From Campylobacter porcelli (GTDB lineage: Bacteria > Campylobacterota > Campylobacteria > Campylobacterales > Campylobacteraceae), in contig NZ_CP018789.1 of assembly GCF_002139855.1 (NCBI RefSeq), positions 1,054,001 to 1,118,000 on the forward strand: 64,000 nt of DNA. The letters are read 5' to 3'. Made by a program: the position numbers and the translations under genes. This document shows positions 11,162-19,277 of the stretch, one piece after another (position 1 is the stretch's first letter; each line of letters starts with the position of its first letter). The notes beneath the pieces were generated by a model, which saw only the letters and a list, made by a program, of their open reading frames with translations, ran no database searches and was not told where the DNA came from.

Positions 11162-12027
11162 TGTTTAGCTTTCTTAAAAAAGGGCTTGAAAAGACCCTTA
11201 ATACATTTACAAAATCTAAACCAAAAGATAAAAAAATAACTAAAGATATTCTTGAAGAGCTTCTATTAGAAGCCGATGTTCCATATGAAATAGCCCAAGA
11301 GATAATCTACTATCTACCTCCTAGAGATGTAGTAGATAGGGCCGATCTAGCTAGAGTTATGCAAACATACTTTATGTATGATAATAAAAGTGTGGAGGCA
11401 AAGCCTTTTGTGATGATGATTTTAGGCGTAAATGGTGCGGGCAAAACAACCACAATAGCAAAATTAGCAAATTTATTCAAATCCAGCTCAAAAAACGTAA
11501 TTTTAGGCGCTAGCGATACATTTAGAGCTGGAGCCATAGAGCAGCTACGCCAATGGGCTAATAAGCTTGAAGTCCCTATAATCGCCTCAAATCAAGGTCA
11601 CGACCCAGCCGCTGTAGCCTATGATACTATCAGCTCAGCTGTGGCTAGAGATATGGATTATGCTATTATTGATACGGCTGGTAGGTTACAAAATCAAAAA
11701 AATTTAGCTAGTGAACTAGAGAAAATCTCAAGAATTAGCAGTAAAGCCCTAAGTGATGCTCCACACCAAAAAATTCTAATTCTAGATGGCACACAAGGTA
11801 GTGCTGGAGTAGCTCAAGCTAAGGCTTTTAATGAGATTATAAAGGTTGATGGAGTTATAATTACCAAGCTTGATGGCACAGCAAAGGGCGGTGCGTTATT
11901 TGGTATTGCTAGAGAGCTTGAGCTCCCTATTTTATATATTGGCGTTGGCGAAAGTAAAGATGATCTTATCAAATTTAGCCCAAAAGAGTTCGTAGATACC
12001 ATCTGCGATGCAATATTTTTAGATTAA
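11161..12027 (+). CDS. ftsY: Signal recognition particle receptor FtsY
   Basis: A 288-residue SRP GTPase that docks SRP-bound ribosomes at the membrane. Visible motifs: N domain with a lysine-rich start, P-loop GVNGAGKTTT (near residue 90), ASDTFRAGA, DTAGR, TKLDGTAKGG and a closing GVGE-DDL block. It lacks the long acidic A domain of E. coli, as is normal in epsilonproteobacteria. Translationally coupled to the thioredoxin gene upstream and 1 base before radA. Confidence 0.97.
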   Translation: MFSFLKKGLEKTLNTFTKSKPKDKKITKDILEELLLEADVPYEIAQEIIYYLPPRDVVDRADLARVMQTYFMYDNKSVEAKPFVMMILGVNGAGKTTTIAKLANLFKSSSKNVILGASDTFRAGAIEQLRQWANKLEVPIIASNQGHDPAAVAYDTISSAVARDMDYAIIDTAGRLQNQKNLASELEKISRISSKALSDAPHQKILILDGTQGSAGVAQAKAFNEIIKVDGVIITKLDGTAKGGALFGIARELELPILYIGVGESKDDLIKFSPKEFVDTICDAIFLD

Positions 12028-12028
12028 A

Positions 12029-13369
12029 ATGGCAAAATCAAAGATTATTTTTGAGTGCGAAGCGTGTGGTAATCAGCAAAGCAAATGGATGGGTAAATGC
12101 CCACAATGCGGAGCCTGGGAGAGCTTTATCGAGCTTAGTAGCGAGCAAGTTAAGATCTCTCAAGAGTTAGCCAAACTAACCAAAAGCACAAAAAGCGCCA
12201 CACCAATATCCCAAATTCAAATTCAAAAAATAGATCGCAAATCAACTAAAGATAGCGAGTTAGACCTAGTATTAGGCGGAGGCTTGGTAAGTGGCTCTCT
12301 TATATTAATAGGCGGAAGTCCAGGAATTGGTAAATCTACACTACTACTTAAAATAGCTTCAAATTTAGCTGACAACAACCAAAAAGTGCTATATGTAAGC
12401 GGTGAAGAGAGCGCTAGTCAAATCAAGCTAAGAGCCGATCGCTTAGGTGCAAATAGTGATAATCTATTTTTACTAACTGAAATCGATCTCTCATCTATAC
12501 TAGCCCAGGCGGCAAAAAATGAGTATAAAACCATAGTTATAGACTCTATCCAAACCCTATATAGCGATAAGATTAGCTCAGCTCCAGGCTCAATTTCGCA
12601 AGTTAGAGAGATCACATTTGAGCTAATGCGACTAGCTAAAAAAGATGATATTACCATATTTATTATAGGTCATATTACTAAAGAAGGCTCTATCGCCGGA
12701 CCTAGAATTTTAGAGCATATGGTTGATGTGGTGCTATATTTTGAAGGGGATAGTAGTAAGGAGCTTCGCATACTTCGCGGGATTAAAAATCGCTTTGGCA
12801 CTACAAGCGAAATTGGAATTTTTGAAATGCGTAGTAATGGACTAATAAGTGCTAAAGATATTAGCAGTAAATTTTTTACCCGCGGTAACGCCGTTAGTGG
12901 ATCAGCTATCACTGTAACGATGGAGGGAAGTCGTGCATTAATCGTAGAAATTCAAGCCCTAGTATGCGAAAGCAACTATCCAAAAAGAAGCTCAACTGGC
13001 TTTGATAAAAATCGCTTAGATATGATTTTAGCACTTTTAGAGAGAAAATTAGAAATACCGCTTGGGCATTATGATGTGTTTATCAATGTTACTGGCGGAG
13101 TGAAGATAAATGAAACTGCGTGCGATTTAGCCGTGGTAGCTGCTATCATATCAAGCTTTCGCAATCGTCCAATATCCAAAGAGAGTATATTCATCGGTGA
13201 GCTTAGCTTAAATGGTGAGATTAGAGAGATTTTTAATCTTGATGCAAGGCTAAAAGAGGCTGTCTTTCAAAAATTTAAAAACGCTATCACGCCAAATAAG
13301 CCATTAGAAAATTACCCTATAAAAACATTTGTAGCCAAAGAGATAACGCAAGTTCTAGAGTGGATGTAG
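12029..13369 (+). CDS. radA: DNA repair protein RadA (Sms)
   Basis: A 446-residue RecA-family ATPase that drives branch migration in recombination. In order: a four-Cys zinc finger (CEACG... CPQCG, residues 10-30), P-loop GGSPGIGKST (near 99), GEES, the RadA-specific KNRFG motif (near 252) and a C-terminal Lon-like domain. Length is normal. Last gene of the tlpA-ftsY-radA operon. Confidence 0.97.
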   Translation: MAKSKIIFECEACGNQQSKWMGKCPQCGAWESFIELSSEQVKISQELAKLTKSTKSATPISQIQIQKIDRKSTKDSELDLVLGGGLVSGSLILIGGSPGIGKSTLLLKIASNLADNNQKVLYVSGEESASQIKLRADRLGANSDNLFLLTEIDLSSILAQAAKNEYKTIVIDSIQTLYSDKISSAPGSISQVREITFELMRLAKKDDITIFIIGHITKEGSIAGPRILEHMVDVVLYFEGDSSKELRILRGIKNRFGTTSEIGIFEMRSNGLISAKDISSKFFTRGNAVSGSAITVTMEGSRALIVEIQALVCESNYPKRSSTGFDKNRLDMILALLERKLEIPLGHYDVFINVTGGVKINETACDLAVVAAIISSFRNRPISKESIFIGELSLNGEIREIFNLDARLKEAVFQKFKNAITPNKPLENYPIKTFVAKEITQVLEWM

Positions 13370-13541
13370 AAAATTTGGATAAATAAATTTGAATTTTAAA
13401 CCAAATAAAAATGCTATTTAGAGCGGTAAATAACTTGATTATTATAAACTTTGTAGCTTAAGGCTTACAAATACAGATGAATTTATAGCCAAGATTTATA
13501 ATATTTTAATCTAAATTTAGATATAATTTTTCTCTTTTTAA

Positions 13542-13627
13542 GCCTGAGTGGTGAAATGGTAGACACGCTAGACTCAAAATCTGGTAGGGGCAACCCTGTG
13601 TCGGTTCGAGTCCGACCTCAGGTACCA
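13542..13627 (+). tRNA. tRNA-Leu (CAA)
   Basis: An 86-base class II tRNA. The acceptor stem is GCCTGAG with CTCAGGT, the anticodon loop CTCAAAA gives CAA, a long variable arm follows, the T-loop is GGTTCGAGTCC, and CCA is encoded (13625-13627). The chance frame crossing it on the minus strand is not a gene. Confidence 0.96.
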
Positions 13628-13650
13628 CTAGTCCTTTTCCTAAGCTTTCA

Positions 13651-13730
13651 AAAATCACAAAAAAGCCCTTAAAAACGCAATCTAACATTAATTTAAGCTT
13701 TCATTTGACTATTTCAGTTGTTTCCATGCT
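13651..13730 (+). repeat. Diverged direct repeat, copy 1
   Basis: AAAATCACAA... CAATCTAACATTAATTTAA... TTTCAGTTG matches the copy at 14196-14270 with small indels. It lies 24 bases after tRNA-Leu. Confidence 0.6.
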
Positions 13731-14195
13731 AAAGGATATAATCAAATAAGTCTTAAATTCATTTTCTAATCAATAAAATGGAATTCCAAAAAAATATAAG
13801 AAAATTTTAACTTAAAAATAATAAAAATATCAAATAGTTAGCTTTGTATATATGTGTAGTGAGCAACTAGACTCATAATCTAATTTTAAATAAATTTAAG
13901 GCAAATGCGTTTGATTTATGATAAGTGTAGAATTATGATAAAAGATTACAAACCAAATAAAGCTCACAAAGATAGCTCGTATAAAAGAAAAATACGGCAA
14001 AAATATCGCTGCACTAACGCAAAATGCGTATAATTGGCTACTTATGTATCAGCACGAAAAAATAATTAAATATAGCAGACTATATAAATTACGCAAAATT
14101 TAGCATTTAAATAATTAAAAAACTTCACTAAATCTTAGCAAAGCTAAACAAAAAAAGCTCTCACCGCTTATAAATTTCCTATTATTTAAATTCTT

Positions 14196-14270
14196 AAAAA
14201 TCACAAAAGCCCTAAAATTTCAATCTAACATTAATTTAAATTTCATTATTTTCAGTTGCCTTTATCTTAA
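14196..14270 (+). repeat. Diverged direct repeat, copy 2
   Basis: Second copy of the repeat at 13651-13730, sharing AAAAATCACAAAA, the 19-base block CAATCTAACATTAATTTAA and TTTCAGTTG. It lies about 120 bases downstream of the luxS stop. Confidence 0.6.
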
Positions 14271-14383
14271 GAGCTTTGCAAAAGAATACCAAAAAATAGC
14301 AAAAGAAAATAACCAAATAAAAATTCAAAAAGCCATAAACAAATAGCTAATAAAAGTCTTAACTACATTAATTAAGCGATTTA

Positions 14384-14887
14384 TTATTTAATCTTATTAA
14401 AATCCAATTTTATGGCTTCATTATCAATATAGCCAATTCCTGAATTTAAAATATTTTGCGCTATATGCTTAGCCTCATCTAGCGAGTGCATTTTGTATGT
14501 ACCGCACTGATATTTATTTAGCTCTGGAATGTTGCTTTGGCTTTTTACAGATAATACATCGCTCATAGATAGTCTCCACGCCTCTATCACTTCATCAATT
14601 TTAGGTCTTCCTATAAGACTCATATAAAACCCAGTCCTACAGCCCATCGGCGATATATCTATAATCTCAACGCTATTTGAATTTAGATGATCTCTCATAA
14701 AACCAGCAAAAAGATGCTCTAAGGTATGAATCCCTTTTTCTGGTAAAATATCTAAATTTGGCTTACAAAATCTTAGATCAAAAACGCTAATATCATCTCC
14801 TTTTGGAGTTTTCATCATCTTAGCAAGTCTAACACCAGGTGCGTTCATAATAGTATGATCTACGCAAAAACTATCAAGTAGTGGCAT
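14384..14887 (-). CDS. luxS: S-ribosylhomocysteine lyase LuxS
   Basis: A 167-residue cytosolic metalloenzyme that splits S-ribosylhomocysteine into homocysteine and DPD, the precursor of AI-2. The zinc ligands are the HTLEH motif (near residues 54-58) and the later Cys in KYQCGTY; the active-site Cys is in MGCRTGFYM. Full length and apparently intact. It stands alone, 38 bases downstream of the flavodoxin gene on the same strand. Confidence 0.96.
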   Translation of the reverse strand: MPLLDSFCVDHTIMNAPGVRLAKMMKTPKGDDISVFDLRFCKPNLDILPEKGIHTLEHLFAGFMRDHLNSNSVEIIDISPMGCRTGFYMSLIGRPKIDEVIEAWRLSMSDVLSVKSQSNIPELNKYQCGTYKMHSLDEAKHIAQNILNSGIGYIDNEAIKLDFNKIK

Positions 14888-14925
14888 ATTTATCCTTTAT
14901 AATTTTTGCGTAATTGTATCAAAAA

Positions 14926-15414
14926 TTAGCTGAAATTTGCTCTTATTTGCTCACACCAATTAGCAATTCTAGAATCTACTTCGTCGCCATGGTTATCAAA
15001 ATCAAGCGCTAAGCCCACAAATCCACCATCTCTAGCTGCTCTTGACTCTGTAAAATCATATTTTGGAGCCTCTGTAGCACCTACAATATTTGCACCTAAT
15101 TCACTACATTTATCAAACAAAATTCCCAAAGCATCGCAATATGTATCATCATAGCTAGAGCTATCGCCTATGCCAAATAGAGCTATCGTTTTTCCTTTTA
15201 AATTTAACTCAGAAAAGTCAAAAGCATCCATATCATCTTGCAAATCACCGCTTCCCCAAGTAGATGAGCCAATTATCAATTTATCAAATCCATTAATCTC
15301 ATCGGCTGAAGTTTCAGATATATTTAAAACTGTATCTATACCTAAATTTGCTGCGATTTTATTTGCTGCTTCCTCTGCATTTCCCATTGAACTACCAAAA
15401 ATAACTGCTGTCAT
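14926..15414 (-). CDS. fldA: Flavodoxin
   Basis: A 162-residue FMN electron carrier. The phosphate loop is GSSMGNAEEAA near the N-terminus, a variant of the usual T-x-T-G-N-T. The FMN-ring loops are STWGSGDLQDD and GDSSSYDDTYCDA. In epsilonproteobacteria flavodoxin is the electron acceptor of pyruvate and 2-oxoglutarate oxidoreductases. It lies just downstream (2 bases) of a DUF2325 gene, behind two Fur-box-like sites, so iron-linked control is plausible. Confidence 0.95.
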   Translation of the reverse strand: MTAVIFGSSMGNAEEAANKIAANLGIDTVLNISETSADEINGFDKLIIGSSTWGSGDLQDDMDAFDFSELNLKGKTIALFGIGDSSSYDDTYCDALGILFDKCSELGANIVGATEAPKYDFTESRAARDGGFVGLALDFDNHGDEVDSRIANWCEQIRANFS

Positions 15415-15416
15415 AT

Positions 15417-15728
15417 TTACCTTTCACACTTAAATTCACGATCCAAACCAAAAACTTTACAATACTCGCAATAAACACAACTCACACTTCTTTTAGCACA
15501 AACTAGCTTTATATTGCGTTTTTTAGCTTCAGATTTTATCTTTTTCATCGTGTTATGATTTAAAAAACTCGTCAGCATAACCACGCACTCCACCTCTTGT
15601 GGGATCGGTTTGCGATTTACTCTATTTTCATTTCTTGCATCCCAGTGCTCTATCTTGCTGACACCTAACCCTTGTAAAACTGCTTTAATTGGTGCTATTT
15701 CATCTGCGCCTATTACCAAGACTGACAT
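15417..15728 (-). CDS. DUF2325 family protein
   Basis: A 103-residue soluble protein of the DUF2325 family: a Rossmann-like start (MSVLVIGADEI), a central VVMLTSFLNHNTMKKIKSEA block and a Cys cluster near the C-terminus (CVYCEYC... C). Function is unknown; the Cys cluster could bind metal. It is the first gene of the pair with flavodoxin, a common arrangement in Campylobacter as I recall. Confidence 0.88.
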   Translation of the reverse strand: MSVLVIGADEIAPIKAVLQGLGVSKIEHWDARNENRVNRKPIPQEVECVVMLTSFLNHNTMKKIKSEAKKRNIKLVCAKRSVSCVYCEYCKVFGLDREFKCER

Positions 15729-15748
15729 ATTTTACCTTTATAATATTT

Positions 15749-15763
15749 TGATAATCGTTATTA
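15749..15763. promoter_or_regulatory. Candidate Fur box 1
   Basis: TGATAATCGTTATTA matches the 7-1-7 Fur core TGATAATnATTATCA at 12 of the 14 fixed positions. It lies 21 bases upstream of the DUF2325-flavodoxin operon start. Confidence 0.5.
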
Positions 15764-15794
15764 TAAACTAACTATTATAAATTTAAGCTTATTT

Positions 15795-15809
15795 TGATTA
15801 TAATTATCA
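15795..15809. promoter_or_regulatory. Candidate Fur box 2
   Basis: TGATTATAATTATCA matches the 7-1-7 Fur core with a single mismatch. It lies 46 bases from box 1 and upstream of the same operon. AT-rich background raises the false-positive rate, but two sites in tandem before a flavodoxin gene is suggestive. Confidence 0.55.
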
Positions 15810-15873
15810 AAAATAATTTTATAAAAGCTTATTTATAGACCATTTAAAGCTTTAAATTGAATTTATCTGAAAT

Positions 15874-15900
15874 TATAATTGATATAGTGTATCAATTATA
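15874..15900 (-). terminator. Hairpin downstream of the desulfhydrase-like gene
   Basis: A perfect 11-bp stem (15874-15884 with 15890-15900) with loop TAGTG, 100 bases after the stop of the gene ending at 16000. No strong U-run follows, so it may be a terminator or an operator. Confidence 0.4.
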
Positions 15901-15999
15901 CTAGCTTATTCCTCCTTATTCTATCTTATTTAATTAAGAGCTAAATTATATTATTTACTCGCAAAAAGTATATCCAAAATAAAATAACTAAATATAAAT

Positions 16000-16842
16000 T
16001 TATATATTAAATTTGCGTTTATATCTCTCTAAAAGCGTGATATTTCCTAACATTCCTCCTTGATGAATATATAAAATATCATTTTTAAACGCATTTAAAT
16101 TTGCCATCAAAGTAAGCCACCCAACGCCATCATACAATAGCTCAAACTCCACACCACAGCTATATAAAAGCTCCTTATATATCTCATAAATTTCAGAATA
16201 AAGCTTACCAAAGTGATATTTTCTAGGTGGATTTATGATATTAACCTTGCTTAATGGATCAAGTGCTAAAATCTGCTTTTTTAGATAATGGCTATCACCT
16301 ACACAAGGAGTAGTCCATACGCTCATATCACTTAAATTTTTAGCCAAAAATGCCGCACTACACCCAGTCCCACTAGGCAAAAATATATCAAATTTTATAT
16401 CATTTTTCTTAGCAAAATCTACAATTATCCTAGCTTGATCCTCAAATCCCATCTCAGCTTCACTCATAGCCACCCCTTCTGGGATGAAAATATCCCTACT
16501 TTTGCACTCATTTTGTGCTGATTTAAGCGGATTTTTGCTAATGCGAATATCCATACCATTTTTTAGTGCTGCAGCGTAGTTCCCACAAGGATTATTAAGC
16601 AAAAAATCGCAAATATGGTGAGTAAAATATATAAATTTAATACCACGCAACCTAGCCAAAACACTGATAGAATACATAGCATTTGACTGGCTTGAGCCAT
16701 ATGAGATAATGCGATTTGCTAAATTTGAGTTTAAAAAGTAGGCTAATTTCCTAGCTTTATTTCCATTAAATTCTCCGCCTATTAAGTCATCACGCAAAAT
16801 CCAAAATCTACGCCCCCTAAAACAAATCGGCTCAATTTGCAC
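16000..16842 (-). CDS. PLP-dependent enzyme, ACC deaminase/D-cysteine desulfhydrase family
   Basis: A 280-residue fold-type II PLP enzyme. The PLP lysine lies in GNKARKLAYF (near residue 30), followed by ISYGSSQSNAMYS, the phosphate-binding LPSGTGCSAAFLA and a C-terminal IHQGGMLGN. Family members deaminate ACC or desulfurise D-cysteine; which applies is not clear. It is shorter than typical members (about 330), with a condensed N-terminus. It overlaps the OmpA-like gene by 11 bases. Confidence 0.85.
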   Translation of the reverse strand: MQIEPICFRGRRFWILRDDLIGGEFNGNKARKLAYFLNSNLANRIISYGSSQSNAMYSISVLARLRGIKFIYFTHHICDFLLNNPCGNYAAALKNGMDIRISKNPLKSAQNECKSRDIFIPEGVAMSEAEMGFEDQARIIVDFAKKNDIKFDIFLPSGTGCSAAFLAKNLSDMSVWTTPCVGDSHYLKKQILALDPLSKVNIINPPRKYHFGKLYSEIYEIYKELLYSCGVEFELLYDGVGWLTLMANLNAFKNDILYIHQGGMLGNITLLERYKRKFNI

Positions 16843-17818
16843 GATGACTTAAAACCTTATCGATAAAATATTTAGAGTCTTTTAAATCAAATTTAATATT
16901 TACTCTAAAGCTTGCCGCTGGGTCTTCAACGCCATCTTTTAATACTATTTGACTATTACTTTTACCAACTGCAATCATATATTTACTTAAATTTGAATCT
17001 TTATAGGTTGCATAGGCAAATTTCATAATCTCCAAAGCTCTTTTTTGCGATAAATCAAGATTATGAAGATACCCACCATCGCTATCGGTATGGCATTCAA
17101 TGGTAATATTGCTAATATTTTCTATAATATCAGGCGATAAAATATAGTCCAAATATACCTTAAATATGCGTCTTAAATCAAATTTCGCATCATCTCTAAT
17201 AGCTGTAGAATTAATATTAAAAATCTTAGCCGCACTCATACTAACATCGGCACTTTTTAAATCTATTTGTGCCATATTACCAAGTTTATTTTTCAAAGCA
17301 AGTGCGATATTTTCTCTAATTTTTGCATAATTTTCTAAATTTTTTCTTGTAGTTTCAATATCTTTTTGAAGTATCTCAATCTCGCTATCTTTTTGCTCAA
17401 TTTCAATTTTTAAATTACTAATCTCCTCATCTTGACTATCAATTTGTGTGATTAATTCATCATTTTTTAGACTAATTACATCTAGGCTATTATTTATTAT
17501 CGCAGATGATTTAGATAATTCTGAATTTAAATTATTATAATATTTTTCTATATTTACGCCATCTGGGCTTGATTTTAGCTTAGCAATAAAGCTTTTGATA
17601 CTATCATGCTTTTTATTTAGCTCTTTATTTGCCGCATTTAAAGAAGCGATATTGTCATTTAAATCCTTTTGTAAATATACTAATTCAGAAGCTAAAATAG
17701 AGTACCTAATAACCACTACGCCAACTATAAGCACAAATACAAAAAACAGCCCAGTCATAAGCCCAGCAAAACTAAGCCAAAAGCTTGATTTTTCATCATT
17801 TGATATATCGATTTTCAT
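16832..17818 (-). CDS. OmpA/MotB-like C-terminal domain membrane protein
   Basis: A 328-residue protein with a short cytoplasmic start, one transmembrane helix (about residues 13-35), a long coiled coil (about 40-170) and a C-terminal OmpA/MotB peptidoglycan-binding domain (ITIECHTDSDGGYLHN, LSQKRALEIMKFAY). The TM segment lacks an obvious MotB-type Asp. It directly abuts a MotA/TolQ-like gene, so the two probably form a stator-like complex. I recall the same pair downstream of peb4-fba in C. jejuni (Cj0598-Cj0599). Its function is not established. Confidence 0.88.
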   Translation of the reverse strand: MKIDISNDEKSSFWLSFAGLMTGLFFVFVLIVGVVVIRYSILASELVYLQKDLNDNIASLNAANKELNKKHDSIKSFIAKLKSSPDGVNIEKYYNNLNSELSKSSAIINNSLDVISLKNDELITQIDSQDEEISNLKIEIEQKDSEIEILQKDIETTRKNLENYAKIRENIALALKNKLGNMAQIDLKSADVSMSAAKIFNINSTAIRDDAKFDLRRIFKVYLDYILSPDIIENISNITIECHTDSDGGYLHNLDLSQKRALEIMKFAYATYKDSNLSKYMIAVGKSNSQIVLKDGVEDPAASFRVNIKFDLKDSKYFIDKVLSHRAN

Positions 17819-19191
17819 TAATCATTCTTTTCATCAATTGATTTATTATCTACTTCAGCACTCTCATCAATGGATTTTGATAGGCTCTCATAATCTGTTT
17901 TTTCTAATTTTTCAAGAGCTATATTTGCCTCATTATCAATCTCTTGAATGCTCTTTTTAAGCTCTTCTACGATGGCTGAGCTATTATCTTTAGTTGAGCT
18001 TTCTTCATCAAAAATATATCTAAAAGCCTGCATACCATCTATCATAGCTACTTTAAATCCATCAAGAGCGAGTTGTTGTTTTTCAAGGATATTTATGCTA
18101 AATTCCTCTAAAGAACGCTCAAATTTCATAATATTCATACCAAGATCATTTACACTCTTATCAAGTTTAGCTACACGCTCATCGCTAATGCTTTGCAATC
18201 TTGTATAGTTTTCACTCCACCTAATTTGCAACTCTTTAATATTATTATTAAATAAATTTAAAACATTAATGATCTCTGCGTGAATTTTAATCATATCTTT
18301 TTGATCTCTTTGAGACTTAATAAGCATTCCCATAGTCTGCTTAATATGCTCACTACTTACTTTGACGGCATCTTCTTCTGTTTTAAGTAGTTTAGTAAAA
18401 TTATCAAATTTTCTCTCTATCACATTATCAAGCTCTTTAAAAAATTCTTGCTTACTAACATAGTCAAATATTACGCCAATCTTCTCAAAACTTCCTAATG
18501 TCTCTTGCATATATCTTTGCTGTATCTCTTGATCTGTCCAAAAAAACGCTATTGTAGCATTCTTTTGCCTAGCGATTAATTTTTCAAATCTACTAATACC
18601 AAATCTCTCAAAAAATAGCCACCAAAGTGTTAAAAATACCCCATAAGCACAAAGATAAAATGAAGCCCCAATACCAGCAAATAGCTTAGTAATCTCACTC
18701 TCCAAGCTAAGCATATCAGCCGAGCTAAGAGTAGGCATAGAAATAGCAATACTTAAAAATGTCCCAAAGATACCAAGCATAGGAAAAACCCCAGTTGCTA
18801 TAGTTGCGAAATTATCATTTCTAACATCTTTTGAATATCTTAGCGAAAACTCATCAAAGCTACCATTTGACTTTCTATCCTTGCCAATTGTAAGAAGGGT
18901 TTTTATAATATAATTTTTTAACTCTTTTTTAAAAATATCCTTTTTTTGCTCAAATAAACAGCACCCAAGCTCAGCACTATGTCTAGCAAAGATTAAGGCT
19001 ATCACAAGCATAATTCCCATTATTATGACAATATCAAGTCCTACATTAAGCTTTATCACATCAAAATAACAAAGCAAACAAGCAATATAAACTAAAACTG
19101 GTAATAAAACTATCTTAAAATATACAAATTTACTCTGTCTATTTCCACCTTCAGGCAGAGATATTTCACCAAGTTCGCTCTCTTTTTCCAT
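17818..19191 (-). CDS. MotA/TolQ/ExbB-like proton channel family protein with long cytoplasmic tail
   Basis: A 457-residue inner-membrane protein. Two helices near the start (about 25-70) and two more (about 135-200, with FPMLGIFGTFLSIAISMPTL and a glycine-rich FAGIGASFYLCAYGVFLT) give the MotA/TolQ-type channel fold. A helical tail of about 230 residues follows, ending in an acidic stretch. It shares its stop/start base with the OmpA-like gene. Reminiscent of ZorAB stators, but no nuclease or helicase partner is nearby. Confidence 0.85.
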   Translation of the reverse strand: MEKESELGEISLPEGGNRQSKFVYFKIVLLPVLVYIACLLCYFDVIKLNVGLDIVIIMGIMLVIALIFARHSAELGCCLFEQKKDIFKKELKNYIIKTLLTIGKDRKSNGSFDEFSLRYSKDVRNDNFATIATGVFPMLGIFGTFLSIAISMPTLSSADMLSLESEITKLFAGIGASFYLCAYGVFLTLWWLFFERFGISRFEKLIARQKNATIAFFWTDQEIQQRYMQETLGSFEKIGVIFDYVSKQEFFKELDNVIERKFDNFTKLLKTEEDAVKVSSEHIKQTMGMLIKSQRDQKDMIKIHAEIINVLNLFNNNIKELQIRWSENYTRLQSISDERVAKLDKSVNDLGMNIMKFERSLEEFSINILEKQQLALDGFKVAMIDGMQAFRYIFDEESSTKDNSSAIVEELKKSIQEIDNEANIALEKLEKTDYESLSKSIDESAEVDNKSIDEKND

Positions 19192-19247
19192 TTAAATTTC
19201 CTTTAATTTACACTAAGCTTAACCATTAAAAATAGCTAAGCTTAATG

Positions 19248-19275
19248 CTATTTAGCCAAAAATTTGGCTAAATAG
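19248..19275 (-). terminator. Hairpin after fba
   Basis: TATTTAGCCAAA (19249-19260) and TTTGGCTAAATA (19263-19274) form a perfect 12-bp stem with one more C-G pair outside (19248/19275). It begins 3 bases after the fba stop. The sequence beyond is only moderately U-rich, so it may attenuate expression between fba and the MotA-like gene. Confidence 0.6.
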
Positions 19276-19277
19276 AC

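Larger units (their letters stand above)
13628..14383 (+). other. Long intergenic stretch with decayed sequence
   Basis: About 750 bases between tRNA-Leu and luxS hold no intact gene. Seen here: two copies of a direct repeat (13651-13730 and 14196-14270); a 16-base near-copy of the tRNA-Leu anticodon arm (CTAGACTCATAATCTA, 13867-13882); and an unbroken coding-like run of about 45 codons, roughly 13967-14103, including KIARIKEKYGKNIAALTQNA, with no recognisable start. This looks like a remnant of something once inserted beside the tRNA, but its origin is not identifiable. Confidence 0.5.

Noticed and set aside
13506-13688. Minus-strand open frame of 60 codons
   Set aside because: It covers tRNA-Leu antisense; part of it is the reverse of the tRNA T-arm and variable arm.
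16832-19191. Zorya-type phage defence (ZorAB)
   Set aside because: No ZorC/D/E-like nuclease or helicase adjoins, and the genes sit in housekeeping gene order beside fba and peb4.
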